Positions 44,494-53,492 of a stretch of 64,000 nucleotides of DNA are shown here, one piece after another. The DNA is from JANQSP01 sp965226095 (GTDB taxonomy: Bacteria > Bdellovibrionota > Bdellovibrionia > Bdellovibrionales > UBA1609), in assembly GCA_965226095.1 (NCBI GenBank), contig OZ245336.1:248001-312000 (forward strand), in the 5' to 3' direction. Numbering within the stretch: position 1 is the stretch's first letter; each line of letters opens with the position of its first letter. The notes under the pieces were generated by a model. It was not told where the DNA came from, made no database searches, and saw nothing but the letters and a program-made list of their open reading frames with translations. The position numbers and the translations under genes are program-made.

Positions 44494-45417
44494 TTACATA
44501 AGATATTTTTCAATAAAACTGGATACCCTGGTACTTGTTCCTTTGGGAATACGAAATCTCCAGTTCTCCATATTTTCAGGAATACGATCACTTAAAAAAC
44601 CAGGGTTTAATTTCTTTATTTTTCCATACGGTTTTTCAATATAATTAGATAACTTTCTTAAATTGGTTCCACCAGGCAGATAAAAAATTTCATAGTCCGG
44701 CGGACTTTTAGGTTTGAGGTAATTAAAACCATAAAGTGCCGGCGCTCTGGCAATGGTGATAGCGGCAATCAGCTGTGGTACATAATTAGCTGTTTCAGAG
44801 GGGAAATCATGCTTTTGAGCCAGCTTCCAGAAATCTTTAGTCTGATATTTTTCAATAAAACCAGCTAGACGATTTTCTCCCATATTGTAAGCCGCGGCTA
44901 CTAAATACCAATCCTGAAATTGTTCATATAATATTTTTAAATATTTGCTGGCAGCATAAGTGCTATGTTCAAAATCTTTTCTTTCATCCAACCATTTAGT
45001 TTTTCTCAAGCCAAACCTGCGAGCTGTACTATCAATAAATTGCCAATACCCAACAGCTTGAGCTGAGCTTATTGCTCCGGATACAAAGCCGCTTTCAATC
45101 ATAGCAATATACATCAAATCAACAGGCAATTTTTCTCCTCTAAAAATCGTCTGCATAATTGGAACATAGCGATAGGAACGCTCTAGCCATATACGAAAAC
45201 GATTGGCATGAGTGGTTTGAAAAGCTGTAATCCACTGTTGAACCCATGAATTATTTACCAATGGCAGATCAGAAAAAGGACTTTTAAGTAAAAAATTCTT
45301 CTGTTCAAAAAGTTTTATATTTGGAGATAGTTGTTCTTTCGCTGACACAGGAATAGATAAAAACATACTGCAGCAACAAATAGAAAAAAAGATATATTTT
45401 AATGGTTTCTTCTTCAT
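44494..45417 (-). CDS. Lytic transglycosylase, SLT domain (MltD-like)
   Basis: The product is 307 residues with a Sec signal peptide (cleavage near VSA-KE). The SLT domain (about 85-230) has the catalytic Glu108 in LMYIAMIESGF, then SSAQAVGYWQFIDSTARRFG and AAAYNMGENRLAGF. These are the four family-1 lytic transglycosylase motifs, and the wording is closest to MltD. A short LysM-like remnant may form the C-terminus, but no full LysM repeat is clear. It cleaves peptidoglycan glycan strands in the periplasm. It is convergent with nuoI, 3 bp apart. Confidence 0.9.
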   Translation of the reverse strand: MKKKPLKYIFFSICCCSMFLSIPVSAKEQLSPNIKLFEQKNFLLKSPFSDLPLVNNSWVQQWITAFQTTHANRFRIWLERSYRYVPIMQTIFRGEKLPVDLMYIAMIESGFVSGAISSAQAVGYWQFIDSTARRFGLRKTKWLDERKDFEHSTYAASKYLKILYEQFQDWYLVAAAYNMGENRLAGFIEKYQTKDFWKLAQKHDFPSETANYVPQLIAAITIARAPALYGFNYLKPKSPPDYEIFYLPGGTNLRKLSNYIEKPYGKIKKLNPGFLSDRIPENMENWRFRIPKGTSTRVSSFIEKYLM

Positions 45418-45583
45418 GTTATTTACTTTATTTTAAAATCAGAAGTGGATCGAAAAGCAACATAAAGACTTAAAAAACCTTACAAAGTCTGTTTTTTGAA
45501 ATTGTAAAACCTTCTGTAAATGTGTAAAAAATACATATTTTTGCACTTTTACCCGATAATTTTGCATATTTAGCAATTCAAAT

Positions 45584-45612
45584 TTGACAAATCACACAAT
45601 AAGCACTACCTT
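45584..45612 (+). promoter_or_regulatory. Possible sigma-70 promoter for csrA
   Basis: A consensus TTGACA at 45584-45589 is followed after 17 bp by TACCTT at 45607-45612, a fair -10. The csrA start is about 50 bp downstream. Confidence 0.45.
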
Positions 45613-45664
45613 GCAAAAACAGTCTTGGTGCGTTTAAAAGAAGTTGGTTAAACAAGGAGGTCTT

Positions 45665-45877
45665 ATGTTAGTACTGACAAGAAAAGTGGGAAGTAGTATT
45701 ATTATTGATGGGCAAATTAAAGTACAGGTTGTTCGTATCAAAGGCCGTCAAGTGCGTCTTGCAATTGAAGCTCCAAAACACACAAAAGTACATCGTGAGG
45801 AAGTTCAGCAAGCTTTAAACAAAGATAAGCTATCCACTCAATCAGTCCAACCACCAACGGATTGCATTTCTCTATAA
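45665..45877 (+). CDS. csrA: Carbon storage regulator CsrA
   Basis: CsrA is a small dimeric RNA-binding protein that represses or stabilises mRNAs at GGA sites near ribosome-binding sites. I start at ATG 45665 because the perfect AAGGAGG lies five bases upstream and the product then begins MLVLTRKVG as in all CsrA proteins; the in-frame ATG at 45644 precedes that site. The RNA-contact residues Leu4, Arg6, Arg44 and Glu45 are present in the 70-residue product. The ribosome-binding site itself contains a GGA, so autoregulation is possible. No fliW is nearby. Confidence 0.96.
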   Translation: MLVLTRKVGSSIIIDGQIKVQVVRIKGRQVRLAIEAPKHTKVHREEVQQALNKDKLSTQSVQPPTDCISL

Positions 45878-45974
45878 AAAATTTTTATAAATTCTTTTAA
45901 AATTTTCATTTTGCAGAGTCTAAAAAAGAATTTTTATTTACTTTACTTAATACTTTAGGTTAGTGTAGTGCTAT

Positions 45975-46799
45975 ATGGAAGAACTACATTTAAAAAGCTT
46001 AAGCCCAGGTCTCGGTTTTGTTGAAAAGCAAAAAACTTTAAAGCAAGAAGCTCAAGACAGTCAGGCTTTTCAAAAAGTGGGGCCTTTATCCATCCCCTCT
46101 GTACCTAAAGACTTATTACTTAAAAAAATCAATTTAGAGGAACCCGGCGCATACGATCGTTTGCTTTCCTCTTTAAAAAATCCCTGGCTTAATGAAAATA
46201 AACATGCAGTAAAAAGTTCTCCGGAACAAAAAACAACTGCTGCAACTCCATTCTCTATTCCTGTTGGCTCTCAACAGAAAATATGGCCACAACCATCATC
46301 AACCACTCCTACCTCTCCCACTGTCAAATATAAGTCCTGGCCACAACAAATAACTGTAAATACAACATCAAAAACCAAACTTGTTTCTTCACAAAAGTCA
46401 GTATTCTTTTCGCTAAACGGTTTTTTTATAGATACTTTATGTTCATCTGTCTTATTTTTCCCAGCTCTTTGTACTTTTATTTTTCTAACACACTCTCAAC
46501 CATTGATAGTTTTTACTTCGCTCTGGCTGGAAATCACTTTTAGTTTCTTATTTTTTCACCAAATTTATCAAATGGCTTGGAGAGTGTTTTGTTTTAAAAC
46601 GTATGGAGAAATACTCACACATAGAAAGTTAACTTATAAGAATGAACTAAATAAAGAGGTACATCCTCTTTTACATTTATGGAGATTTTTACTAATAACC
46701 ACAACCGGTTTTATAACTTTTCCTGTATTATCTATTATCTTCAAAAAAGACCTAGCTGGTAAGTTGACTGGACTTTATTTTCAAAAAATCAAAAATTAA
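45975..46799 (+). CDS. RDD-family membrane protein
   Basis: The product is 274 residues. The first 135 are polar, Pro/Ser/Thr-rich and probably disordered (for example PQPSSTTPTSPTVKYKSWPQ). The rest has two to three hydrophobic helices in the RDD pattern: NGFFIDTLCSSVLFF (Asp in the first helix), a second helix FTSLWLEITFSFLFFHQIYQ, and LLHLWRFLLITTTGFITFP near the end. The function of RDD proteins is generally unknown; some relate to ion or osmotic transport. The match is moderate. It precedes menB by 2 bp, so it may belong to the menaquinone operon. Confidence 0.55.
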   Translation: MEELHLKSLSPGLGFVEKQKTLKQEAQDSQAFQKVGPLSIPSVPKDLLLKKINLEEPGAYDRLLSSLKNPWLNENKHAVKSSPEQKTTAATPFSIPVGSQQKIWPQPSSTTPTSPTVKYKSWPQQITVNTTSKTKLVSSQKSVFFSLNGFFIDTLCSSVLFFPALCTFIFLTHSQPLIVFTSLWLEITFSFLFFHQIYQMAWRVFCFKTYGEILTHRKLTYKNELNKEVHPLLHLWRFLLITTTGFITFPVLSIIFKKDLAGKLTGLYFQKIKN

Positions 46800-46801
46800 T
46801 A

Positions 46802-47626
46802 ATGCAAAATACAAAATGGTCATCGATTAAAGAATACCAAGACATTGAGTTTGAAAAAACTTCAGATGAGGTGGCAAAAATAACCATCAATCGTCCAGAA
46901 GTACGTAATGCTTTTCGCCCTGAAACTGTAGAAGAAATAAAATCCGCCTTAGACTGTGTAAGGGAAATGTCCTCTATCGGTGTAGTGATATTAACTGGCA
47001 AAGGCTCTGAAGCTTTTTGTGCCGGTGGTGATCAAAAAGTAAGAACAAAAGGAGGTTATGCTGGAAAAGACGGAGTACCTCGTTTAAATATTTTAGATGT
47101 ACAAAAACAAATTCGCTCTCTGCCTAAACCAGTGATAGCCATGGTGGCTGGTTACGCCATTGGAGGAGGCCATGTTCTTCATGTTGTCTGTGATCTCACT
47201 ATTTGTGCAGACAATGCTCGATTTGGACAAACAGGACCGAAAGTAGGTTCCTTTGATGGAGGTTTAGGTAGCGCTTATTTAGCTCGTATTGTGGGTCAAA
47301 AAAAAGCTCGGGAAATATGGTATTTGTGTCGGCAATATAATGCTCAGGAAGCTTTACAAATGGGGTTAGTTAATAAAGTCGTCCCCTACGAACAATTGGA
47401 ATCAGAAACCTTAAAATGGTGCAGAGAAATTTTACAACATTCACCCTTGGCCATTCGTTGTTTAAAAACAGCGCTTAATGCAGACTGCGACGGACAAATA
47501 GGTCTTTTGGACTTAGCAGGTAATGCCACCTTACTTTATTATTTAAGTGAAGAAGCTCAAGAAGGGAAAAAAGCTTTTTTAGAAAAAAGAAAACCTGATT
47601 TTTCTAAGTTTAAACGTTATCCTTAA
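46802..47626 (+). CDS. menB: 1,4-dihydroxy-2-naphthoyl-CoA synthase
   Basis: MenB cyclises O-succinylbenzoyl-CoA to 1,4-dihydroxy-2-naphthoyl-CoA in menaquinone synthesis. The 274-residue crotonase-fold protein has the MenB-specific blocks TINRPEVRNAFRP, FCAGGDQKVRTKGGY, MVAGYAIGGGHVLH (oxyanion hole) and GPKVGSFDGGLGSAYLAR, with the active-site Asp in SFDGG. The C-terminus EKRKPDFSKFKRYP is typical. It starts a tight menB-menA-menC-menE run. Confidence 0.97.
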   Translation: MQNTKWSSIKEYQDIEFEKTSDEVAKITINRPEVRNAFRPETVEEIKSALDCVREMSSIGVVILTGKGSEAFCAGGDQKVRTKGGYAGKDGVPRLNILDVQKQIRSLPKPVIAMVAGYAIGGGHVLHVVCDLTICADNARFGQTGPKVGSFDGGLGSAYLARIVGQKKAREIWYLCRQYNAQEALQMGLVNKVVPYEQLESETLKWCREILQHSPLAIRCLKTALNADCDGQIGLLDLAGNATLLYYLSEEAQEGKKAFLEKRKPDFSKFKRYP

Positions 47627-47637
47627 ATAAAAAAACT

Positions 47638-48522
47638 ATGAAATTAAAATATTATCTTTTATCCACTCGTCCTAAAGTTTTATTTATTGGACTGGGGCCC
47701 ATAATTTTAGGAATATGTTTAAGTTTTAATACTCAAGAAACTTCAAATTGTAATTATCATCTTATAAATTTGGCATTACTGTTAAGTGTTCTATGTATTC
47801 AAATTGCCACACATTTTTTCAATGATGCTTATGATTTTTTAAAAGGAGCAGACTCTTCCAAGCGCAAAGGACCTCAAAGGATGGTTCAAAAAGGTTTGTT
47901 ATCTGTTAAAGAAGCCTTAAGAGCTGGGTTTTTATGTTTATTTGTTGCTACAATGGCTGGAGGATTTTTAGTGCTTCAATCCGGTTGGCCGATCTTGGTA
48001 ATTGGAGCAATAAGTATGGCTCTCGCTTATTTCTATACAGCCGGTCCTTATCCTCTGGCTTATACAGGATTCTTATCAGATGTCTTCGTGATTTTATTTT
48101 TTGGTGTAGCCACTATGGGAGTAGTATATATTCACACAGGAAATTGGAGTACAGATGCACTGATTGGCGGACTACAGTTGGGACTATTAGCTTTAAGTCT
48201 TTTAGTAGTTAATAACCTAAGGGATGAAGTAGAAGATCGACAGGCCGGTAAAAAAACACTGGTTGTGCGTTTCGGTAAAAAATTTGGTTTAACGGAATGG
48301 GCCCTGGCACAGTATTTGCCTTACCTTATTGGTTTTTATTGGTATATTCAAAATCAACTCAGCATGACTTTTTTACCTTTATTTTTACTACCTTTATCTT
48401 TTTACATGCATTCTTGTTTAATAAAAGCTTTTCACAAACCGAACAACTTTAACAAAGTATTGATGCTCTGTTGTTTACATCATTTTCTCTTTACATTATT
48501 TTTATCTTTTTCAATTTTTTAA
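47638..48522 (+). CDS. menA: 1,4-dihydroxy-2-naphthoate polyprenyltransferase
   Basis: This UbiA-family integral membrane enzyme attaches the polyprenyl chain to dihydroxynaphthoate. It has 294 residues and eight to nine hydrophobic segments. The two Asp-rich prenyl-diphosphate motifs are present as FNDAYDFLKG and NNLRDEVEDRQAGKKTLVVR. RPKVLFIGLGPIILG is the usual N-terminal helix. Its prenyl donor is probably made by the polyprenyl synthase at 50905-51837. It follows menB by 11 bp. Confidence 0.95.
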   Translation: MKLKYYLLSTRPKVLFIGLGPIILGICLSFNTQETSNCNYHLINLALLLSVLCIQIATHFFNDAYDFLKGADSSKRKGPQRMVQKGLLSVKEALRAGFLCLFVATMAGGFLVLQSGWPILVIGAISMALAYFYTAGPYPLAYTGFLSDVFVILFFGVATMGVVYIHTGNWSTDALIGGLQLGLLALSLLVVNNLRDEVEDRQAGKKTLVVRFGKKFGLTEWALAQYLPYLIGFYWYIQNQLSMTFLPLFLLPLSFYMHSCLIKAFHKPNNFNKVLMLCCLHHFLFTLFLSFSIF

Positions 48523-48575
48523 ATCAGTCTTAGAAAAATCTTTAAATTAATTGTAAATATTACATAGTATTAAAC

Positions 48576-49592
48576 TTGAATAATAAAAAATTTCATTATA
48601 CCTACATAAATAAAAAAGGATTAGATATTACATTCAAACATTTATGGTTATCTTTTTATAAATTAAAATATCAACAATCCTCACAAGTACGCGAAGGAGC
48701 TTTACTTAAATGGGAGTTTGCCGATGGTTTAATTGGTCATGCGGATCTACACCCTTGGCCGGAAAAAGGAGAATATCCCTTAAAAACTCATTTGGAAAAA
48801 TTAAAAAAACAGGAATGGACAGCTCTTACTTTAAGAGCCAGAGAAATAGCGAGAGGGGAAGCTTTAGCTCGTTCTAAAGAACGTTCCTTACTAAGTGATT
48901 TAAAAATTTCAAAAAGTCATTACCTCATTTACAATCTGGATTTAATAACACCTCAAACAATAGAACAATTAATCAATCAGGAATTTAATACATTCAAAGT
49001 AAAACTAAACAAACCTTTAACTCAGCAAAGTAAAAAATGGATAAAATTAGTAAATATTTTTAAATCCAAAATAAAGTGGCGGGTGGATTTTCAAAATAAC
49101 ATGACTATTCATCAATGGAATGAATGGAAAAAAGAATTTTTACCATCCACAATTTTACAACAAGTAGATTTTATAGAAGCTCCGTTTAATTATAATGAAA
49201 GGATATGGGCACAAAATAAAAAAATGCCTCTGGCCTTGGATGTATGGAATAAAAACAAGCAAAACTTACCGGTTAAAGCCTTGGTGTGGAAACCTGCTCG
49301 AAAATCGCATAAGCAATTATGTAAAAAATGGAACCTTGGTTTATGTAAAAGGGTTATTTTTACACATTCTTTAGCTCATCCTGTAGATCAATTAGCTACT
49401 GCTTTTTATGCCGGTCAATTTTACAAAACCCACCCTAAAGCTTCTGAAACCTGTGCTTTAACACAAATTGGAGTGTATAAAAAACACGATTTTAGCTTAG
49501 ACAACAAAGGACCTTCCTTGATTTATCCACAAGGCTCTGGTTATGGTTTTGATGAACTATTTAATAAACTACCTTGGAAAAAATGGATTTAA
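48576..49592 (+). CDS. menC: o-Succinylbenzoate synthase
   Basis: MenC dehydrates SHCHC to o-succinylbenzoate. The 338-residue enolase-superfamily barrel is divergent, but the catalytic positions are visible: Lys in FKVKLNKP, Asp in WRVDFQN, Glu in DFIEAPFN, Asp in LALDVWNK and Lys in VWKPARKS. The start appears to be TTG 48576, with no clear ribosome-binding site; the frame is open upstream without ATG, so the exact start is uncertain. Its place between menA and menE supports the call. Confidence 0.85.
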   Translation: MNNKKFHYTYINKKGLDITFKHLWLSFYKLKYQQSSQVREGALLKWEFADGLIGHADLHPWPEKGEYPLKTHLEKLKKQEWTALTLRAREIARGEALARSKERSLLSDLKISKSHYLIYNLDLITPQTIEQLINQEFNTFKVKLNKPLTQQSKKWIKLVNIFKSKIKWRVDFQNNMTIHQWNEWKKEFLPSTILQQVDFIEAPFNYNERIWAQNKKMPLALDVWNKNKQNLPVKALVWKPARKSHKQLCKKWNLGLCKRVIFTHSLAHPVDQLATAFYAGQFYKTHPKASETCALTQIGVYKKHDFSLDNKGPSLIYPQGSGYGFDELFNKLPWKKWI

Positions 49593-49646
49593 AAAATGAC
49601 TTTTTACTTAATGACAGGATTGTTTTTATTTATATATATATAAGAT

Positions 49647-50834
49647 ATGAACTTCTATAAAGTAAATCCTGAGACAGTAAATTGGAATTCTGATGAATCT
49701 ACAGTGTTTTTTAACGAAAATCATAGCGAGAAAAATTTATTTATAAAATCTATTCCCTCTCTACCACAATTAAAATCTCATATATGGCTAAGCACTTCAG
49801 GTCGCACAGTACAAAAATGGGTAGCTTTATCCAAAGAGGCTATCCTAACATCCGCAAGGGCAGTAAATCATCACCTACAAACTACAAGTAGTGATAATTG
49901 GGGTCTCAGTTTACCAACATTTCACATAGGTGGACTGGCCATCCTGGCTCGAGCTTCTTTGTCTAAAAGCACTTATATTCGTTTCCCAACTAAATGGAAT
50001 CCACATAAATTCATCTCTTTCTTAAAGGATAATAAAATCAGCTTAAGCTCCTTGGTCCCCACTCAAGTCTACGATCTGGTACAAGAAGGACTTATTTGTC
50101 CTGATAAGCTGAGAGCAATTGTCGTTGGTGGAGAAGCCCTACATCCCTTTCTTTACCAAAAAGCTCGTCAACTAAATTGGCCACTACTTCCCTCTTATGG
50201 CTTAACAGAGTGTTGTTCGCAAGTAGCCACTGCCCCTCTTCATTCCTTAAAATCAGATAATTTTCCATCTTTACAAATTTTACCACATATTAAAGTAAGA
50301 ATATCCAATCAAGAGATTGTTCTAAATTCTCAAAGTTTATTAACTGGCTTTGTTCTTCTTCAACCCCATTCCAAAAATAAAACAAAGTTTATAGATCCTA
50401 AAACAGAAAACTGGTTTTTCACAAAGGATCAAGGGCAAAAAAAAGGATCTTTCCTGAAAATCATTAGTACTGAACAAAATTTAATTAAAATATTGGGTGA
50501 AAAAGTCAGTGTGAAAAAATTAGAGAACTTACTAATAAAATTATTACTCCAAAAGAAAATAAAAAAAGGATCTTATTATGTCCTACCTGTTCCAAGCGCC
50601 AGAGAGGGCTTTCAAATCGCTTTAGTATCAGATAATTTTAATCGGTCTGTATTATCAAACCTCATTCAGGAATTTAATCAAACGGCCTCTCCATTTGAAA
50701 AAATTCAGCAATTTTATTTACTACCCTCTATCCCCCGCACAGGTATTTCCAAGCTTTCTAAAACAACTTTATTAAAAACTCTAGCTTTTTCTCCCAAGAA
50801 GACTTGCCTTAGTCCCTCTTCAAATAATATATAA
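49647..50834 (+). CDS. menE: o-Succinylbenzoate-CoA ligase
   Basis: This AMP-forming ligase makes O-succinylbenzoyl-CoA for MenB. Its 395 residues make it shorter than the 450-490 usual. The substrate and AMP-binding parts are recognisable: WLSTSGRTVQKWVALSKEAI corresponds to the TSGTTG loop, FHIGGLAILARA follows, and the adenylate motif is PSYGLTECCSQVA. The C-terminal lid ends RTGISKLSKTTLL with the conserved Lys. The first 40-50 residues seem reduced. The menaquinone genes menD, menF and menH are not in the window. Confidence 0.88.
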   Translation: MNFYKVNPETVNWNSDESTVFFNENHSEKNLFIKSIPSLPQLKSHIWLSTSGRTVQKWVALSKEAILTSARAVNHHLQTTSSDNWGLSLPTFHIGGLAILARASLSKSTYIRFPTKWNPHKFISFLKDNKISLSSLVPTQVYDLVQEGLICPDKLRAIVVGGEALHPFLYQKARQLNWPLLPSYGLTECCSQVATAPLHSLKSDNFPSLQILPHIKVRISNQEIVLNSQSLLTGFVLLQPHSKNKTKFIDPKTENWFFTKDQGQKKGSFLKIISTEQNLIKILGEKVSVKKLENLLIKLLLQKKIKKGSYYVLPVPSAREGFQIALVSDNFNRSVLSNLIQEFNQTASPFEKIQQFYLLPSIPRTGISKLSKTTLLKTLAFSPKKTCLSPSSNNI

Positions 50835-50904
50835 TTTTAATAGCTTTTTATTTGATAACATTATAATAACAAGCTAAAAAATACACAAAGGACCTGATAT
50901 AGGA

Positions 50905-51837
50905 ATGAAAGAACAATTTTTCAATTTAGACAACAATTTTTGCCCCGATATTTCTCAAATGAAAATCCTTTATCGGAAGCTATTTTCCGTTGGGAAACAG
51001 CTTAGAGCCTCTCTGACTTCCACTATATCCAAACATCTAAATATTCCTGTAGCACAACAAAAAAAATTAGCCAGTGCTGTAGAATATATACATCATTCTT
51101 CAATTTTACATGATGATGTTATTGACTTTTCCCCTATACGAAGAGGGGTTTTATCCACATGGATGCAGTTTTCCATGAAAAAATCCATATTAGCTGGAGA
51201 TTACTTGATGGCTCAAGCGGCTAAGGATGTTGCAGATATGGAAAATATTGAATTAATGAAACTGACTGCTCAAACTATTCAGAAGTTGGTACAAGGAGAA
51301 TGGGTGCAAAACAGCGTTCAAAATCAGGAAAATGGGAAAAATATTCAACATATACATGAATTAAAAACCGCTTCCTTATTTCAATGGTGCTTAAGAGCTC
51401 CTTTCTTGTTGATAAATCGATATGAAAAAAAACAACATCAATGTTTGGAAACAATTGGATTATTAATGGGTATTTTATTTCAAAGATCAGATGATCTACT
51501 GGACTTTGATATAAGAAACTATGAAAATAAACAAACACTCAATGATTTAAAGGGAGGTTATTTGAATTCTTTTGCAGTGTACTTATTAAAAGATAAACCT
51601 TCTGATTTTAAATCATTGTTAAAAAATTGTCGACAATTAACAGAAGTAAAAAATATTTTTACTCAATCAGAGTTCGAAAAAGCTCTAACAGATTTTGACG
51701 ATCACAGTAAAGAATATATTCAGGATTGTATAAATAAGATAAAACTTTTAAAGCAGTGGCTACAACCATCAGAATACACTTTAATAGAAACACTAATGAA
51801 GTGGCCGGAAGATTTATACTGGAGAAAAAGTGTCTAA
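50905..51837 (+). CDS. Polyprenyl diphosphate synthase (quinone side chain)
   Basis: This trans-prenyltransferase (IspB/HepT-like) is 310 residues. The first Asp-rich motif is HHSSILHDDVIDFSPIRRG (DDxxD). The second is FQRSDDLLDFD (DDxxD). GKQLRASLTSTISKHL is the N-terminal Arg-containing motif that binds IPP. Chain length cannot be read reliably. It follows menE and overlaps the next gene by 8 bp, so it most likely makes the tail added by MenA. Confidence 0.9.
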   Translation: MKEQFFNLDNNFCPDISQMKILYRKLFSVGKQLRASLTSTISKHLNIPVAQQKKLASAVEYIHHSSILHDDVIDFSPIRRGVLSTWMQFSMKKSILAGDYLMAQAAKDVADMENIELMKLTAQTIQKLVQGEWVQNSVQNQENGKNIQHIHELKTASLFQWCLRAPFLLINRYEKKQHQCLETIGLLMGILFQRSDDLLDFDIRNYENKQTLNDLKGGYLNSFAVYLLKDKPSDFKSLLKNCRQLTEVKNIFTQSEFEKALTDFDDHSKEYIQDCINKIKLLKQWLQPSEYTLIETLMKWPEDLYWRKSV

Positions 51838-52783
51838 TTCAGAAGATAAATGGAAGAAAAAAACACTTCAATTGCAAGCTCAATTAAAAGAAAAAGAAAA
51901 TATTCTTTCAGAATATAAAAAAACCGTTCGAGATAGTAATAAACTAATCAAAGAAGCTATGAATAAACTCAATACAGAATTGAAAATAGCTGAGCGAATT
52001 CATCGCCTATTATTACCTGTAGAACTGCCGATTATTCCAAATTGTGAATTCAGTTTTAAATTTCATCCTTCAGAGCAACCTGGTGGTGGAAAAGATTTTT
52101 ATGAAATATCTCCTGATAAAGAAAATAAAAAATTCAGTATTACTATGTCAAGTTGCTCTTCTTATGCTTTATCTGCCTTATTGTTATCTGCTCGACTGAA
52201 AATAAAATCACAATCCACTTCTTTAAATGACATTAAAACTGATCAATTTATTCATAGCTTAATAAATGAGGTATATTCAGATATCTCAGTATCTAAAAAA
52301 CAAAAAAACAATCGAATAACTGATAATCTTCACACACTGCCTAAAGCATTAGATTTATTTTATAGTGTGATAGATCAAAAAACTTACAATATGTTTTACT
52401 GTTTGGTTGGTAAAGTAAAAGTTTTAGTGCATTTCGCAAAAACCGGTAAAATACAAACATTGAATCCTTGTATAGATCCTTTAGATCTGAATAAAACAGA
52501 AGAATTAAAATCAAAAGTGATTTCTCTAGATAGGGGGGATCGCCTGATTGTATGTAGCCCGGGTATTCTTAACTGCCATGACTTATATGGCGAAACATAT
52601 AGCTTGATTGCTTTAAAAGAAGTGATACAAAATCAAAAACCGGAAACGACAGTACACGACTTGAGAAACAACATTATGTATGAATTAAAACAATTTTGCA
52701 AAGGTTGTCCTATTCCAAGCGATCAAAGTGTATTAGTCATGGAGATAAAGAATCAAATTTTAAAATTAGCAATCAGTAAATAA
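51830..52783 (+). CDS. SpoIIE-like PP2C domain protein with degenerate metal site
   Basis: The product is 317 residues from a GTG start overlapping the previous stop. An N-terminal coiled coil (about 10-65, KKTLQLQAQLKEKENILSEY) leads to a PP2C SpoIIE-type domain. AERIHRLLLPVELP matches the usual A-x-x-I-Q-x-x-L-L-P, and GGGKDFYEIS matches GGDFYD. The following metal-binding DxxGHG is replaced by SSCSSYALSA. The late TDG motif is SPG in GDRLIVCSPGILN. Catalytic activity is therefore doubtful; it may work as a binding pseudo-phosphatase in a partner-switching circuit. No anti-sigma gene is nearby. Confidence 0.65.
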   Translation: MSNSEDKWKKKTLQLQAQLKEKENILSEYKKTVRDSNKLIKEAMNKLNTELKIAERIHRLLLPVELPIIPNCEFSFKFHPSEQPGGGKDFYEISPDKENKKFSITMSSCSSYALSALLLSARLKIKSQSTSLNDIKTDQFIHSLINEVYSDISVSKKQKNNRITDNLHTLPKALDLFYSVIDQKTYNMFYCLVGKVKVLVHFAKTGKIQTLNPCIDPLDLNKTEELKSKVISLDRGDRLIVCSPGILNCHDLYGETYSLIALKEVIQNQKPETTVHDLRNNIMYELKQFCKGCPIPSDQSVLVMEIKNQILKLAISK

Positions 52784-52802
52784 AAGTTCTACAAGGAAAG
52801 TT

Positions 52803-53492
52803 ATGTCAAAAGAATCGCTTGAAAATAAAAAAAAAAGAATAAAAAAAATGATAAAACTTTTGAAGCGATATTATCCTTCAGTACAATGCGCTTTAACAAA
52901 TAATAATCCTCTGCAACTTCTTATATCGACAATATTAAGCGCTCAATGCACAGACAAAAGAGTGAATATAGTTACAAAAACTTTATTTAAAAAATATCGA
53001 TCTGTCAGGGATTTTGCAAAAAGTTCTTTGCAAGAGTTAGAAGAAAATATTCGCTCTACCGGGTTTTTTAGATCCAAAGCGGATAAAATTAAAAATACTT
53101 GCAAAAAACTAATAAAAGATTTTAATGGGAAAGTACCCTCTAATATGGAGGATCTGGTGAGCCTTCCTGGAGTGGGAAGAAAAACCGCTAATGTGGTTTT
53201 GGGGACTGCTTTTAATATTTCTTCCGGCGTGGTGGTGGATACACATGTCAGTCGACTTAGTTATCGCTTAAATTTCACTTCTTTCAAAGATGCAGTAAAG
53301 ATTGAACAGAATTTAATCGATCTCCTCCCTGTTTCACAATGGATTTATTTCTCTCATGCCCTTATTCTACATGGTCGACAGGTTTGCAAAGCTCGGAAAC
53401 CTCAATGTCATGTTTGTTTTTTATCGGAATTATGCCCTCAAACAGGAGTTTCCAAAACACCTATATATAACAAAAAGAAAGTGTCTGCATGA
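52803..53492 (+). CDS. nth: Endonuclease III
   Basis: This DNA glycosylase/AP lyase acts on oxidised pyrimidines. The 229-residue protein has LSAQCTDKRVN, the helix-hairpin-helix LPGVGRKTANVVLG with catalytic Lys127, catalytic Asp146 in VVVDTHVSRL, and the 4Fe-4S ligands C-x6-C-x2-C-x5-C near the C-terminus (CKARKPQCHVCFLSELC). All are intact. Its stop overlaps the thiB start by ATGA, so thiB is translationally coupled to it. Confidence 0.97.
   Translation: MSKESLENKKKRIKKMIKLLKRYYPSVQCALTNNNPLQLLISTILSAQCTDKRVNIVTKTLFKKYRSVRDFAKSSLQELEENIRSTGFFRSKADKIKNTCKKLIKDFNGKVPSNMEDLVSLPGVGRKTANVVLGTAFNISSGVVVDTHVSRLSYRLNFTSFKDAVKIEQNLIDLLPVSQWIYFSHALILHGRQVCKARKPQCHVCFLSELCPQTGVSKTPIYNKKKVSA

Noticed and set aside
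53300..53489. TPP riboswitch upstream of thiB
   Set aside because: The region is nth coding sequence, and I could not find the conserved TPP core elements.
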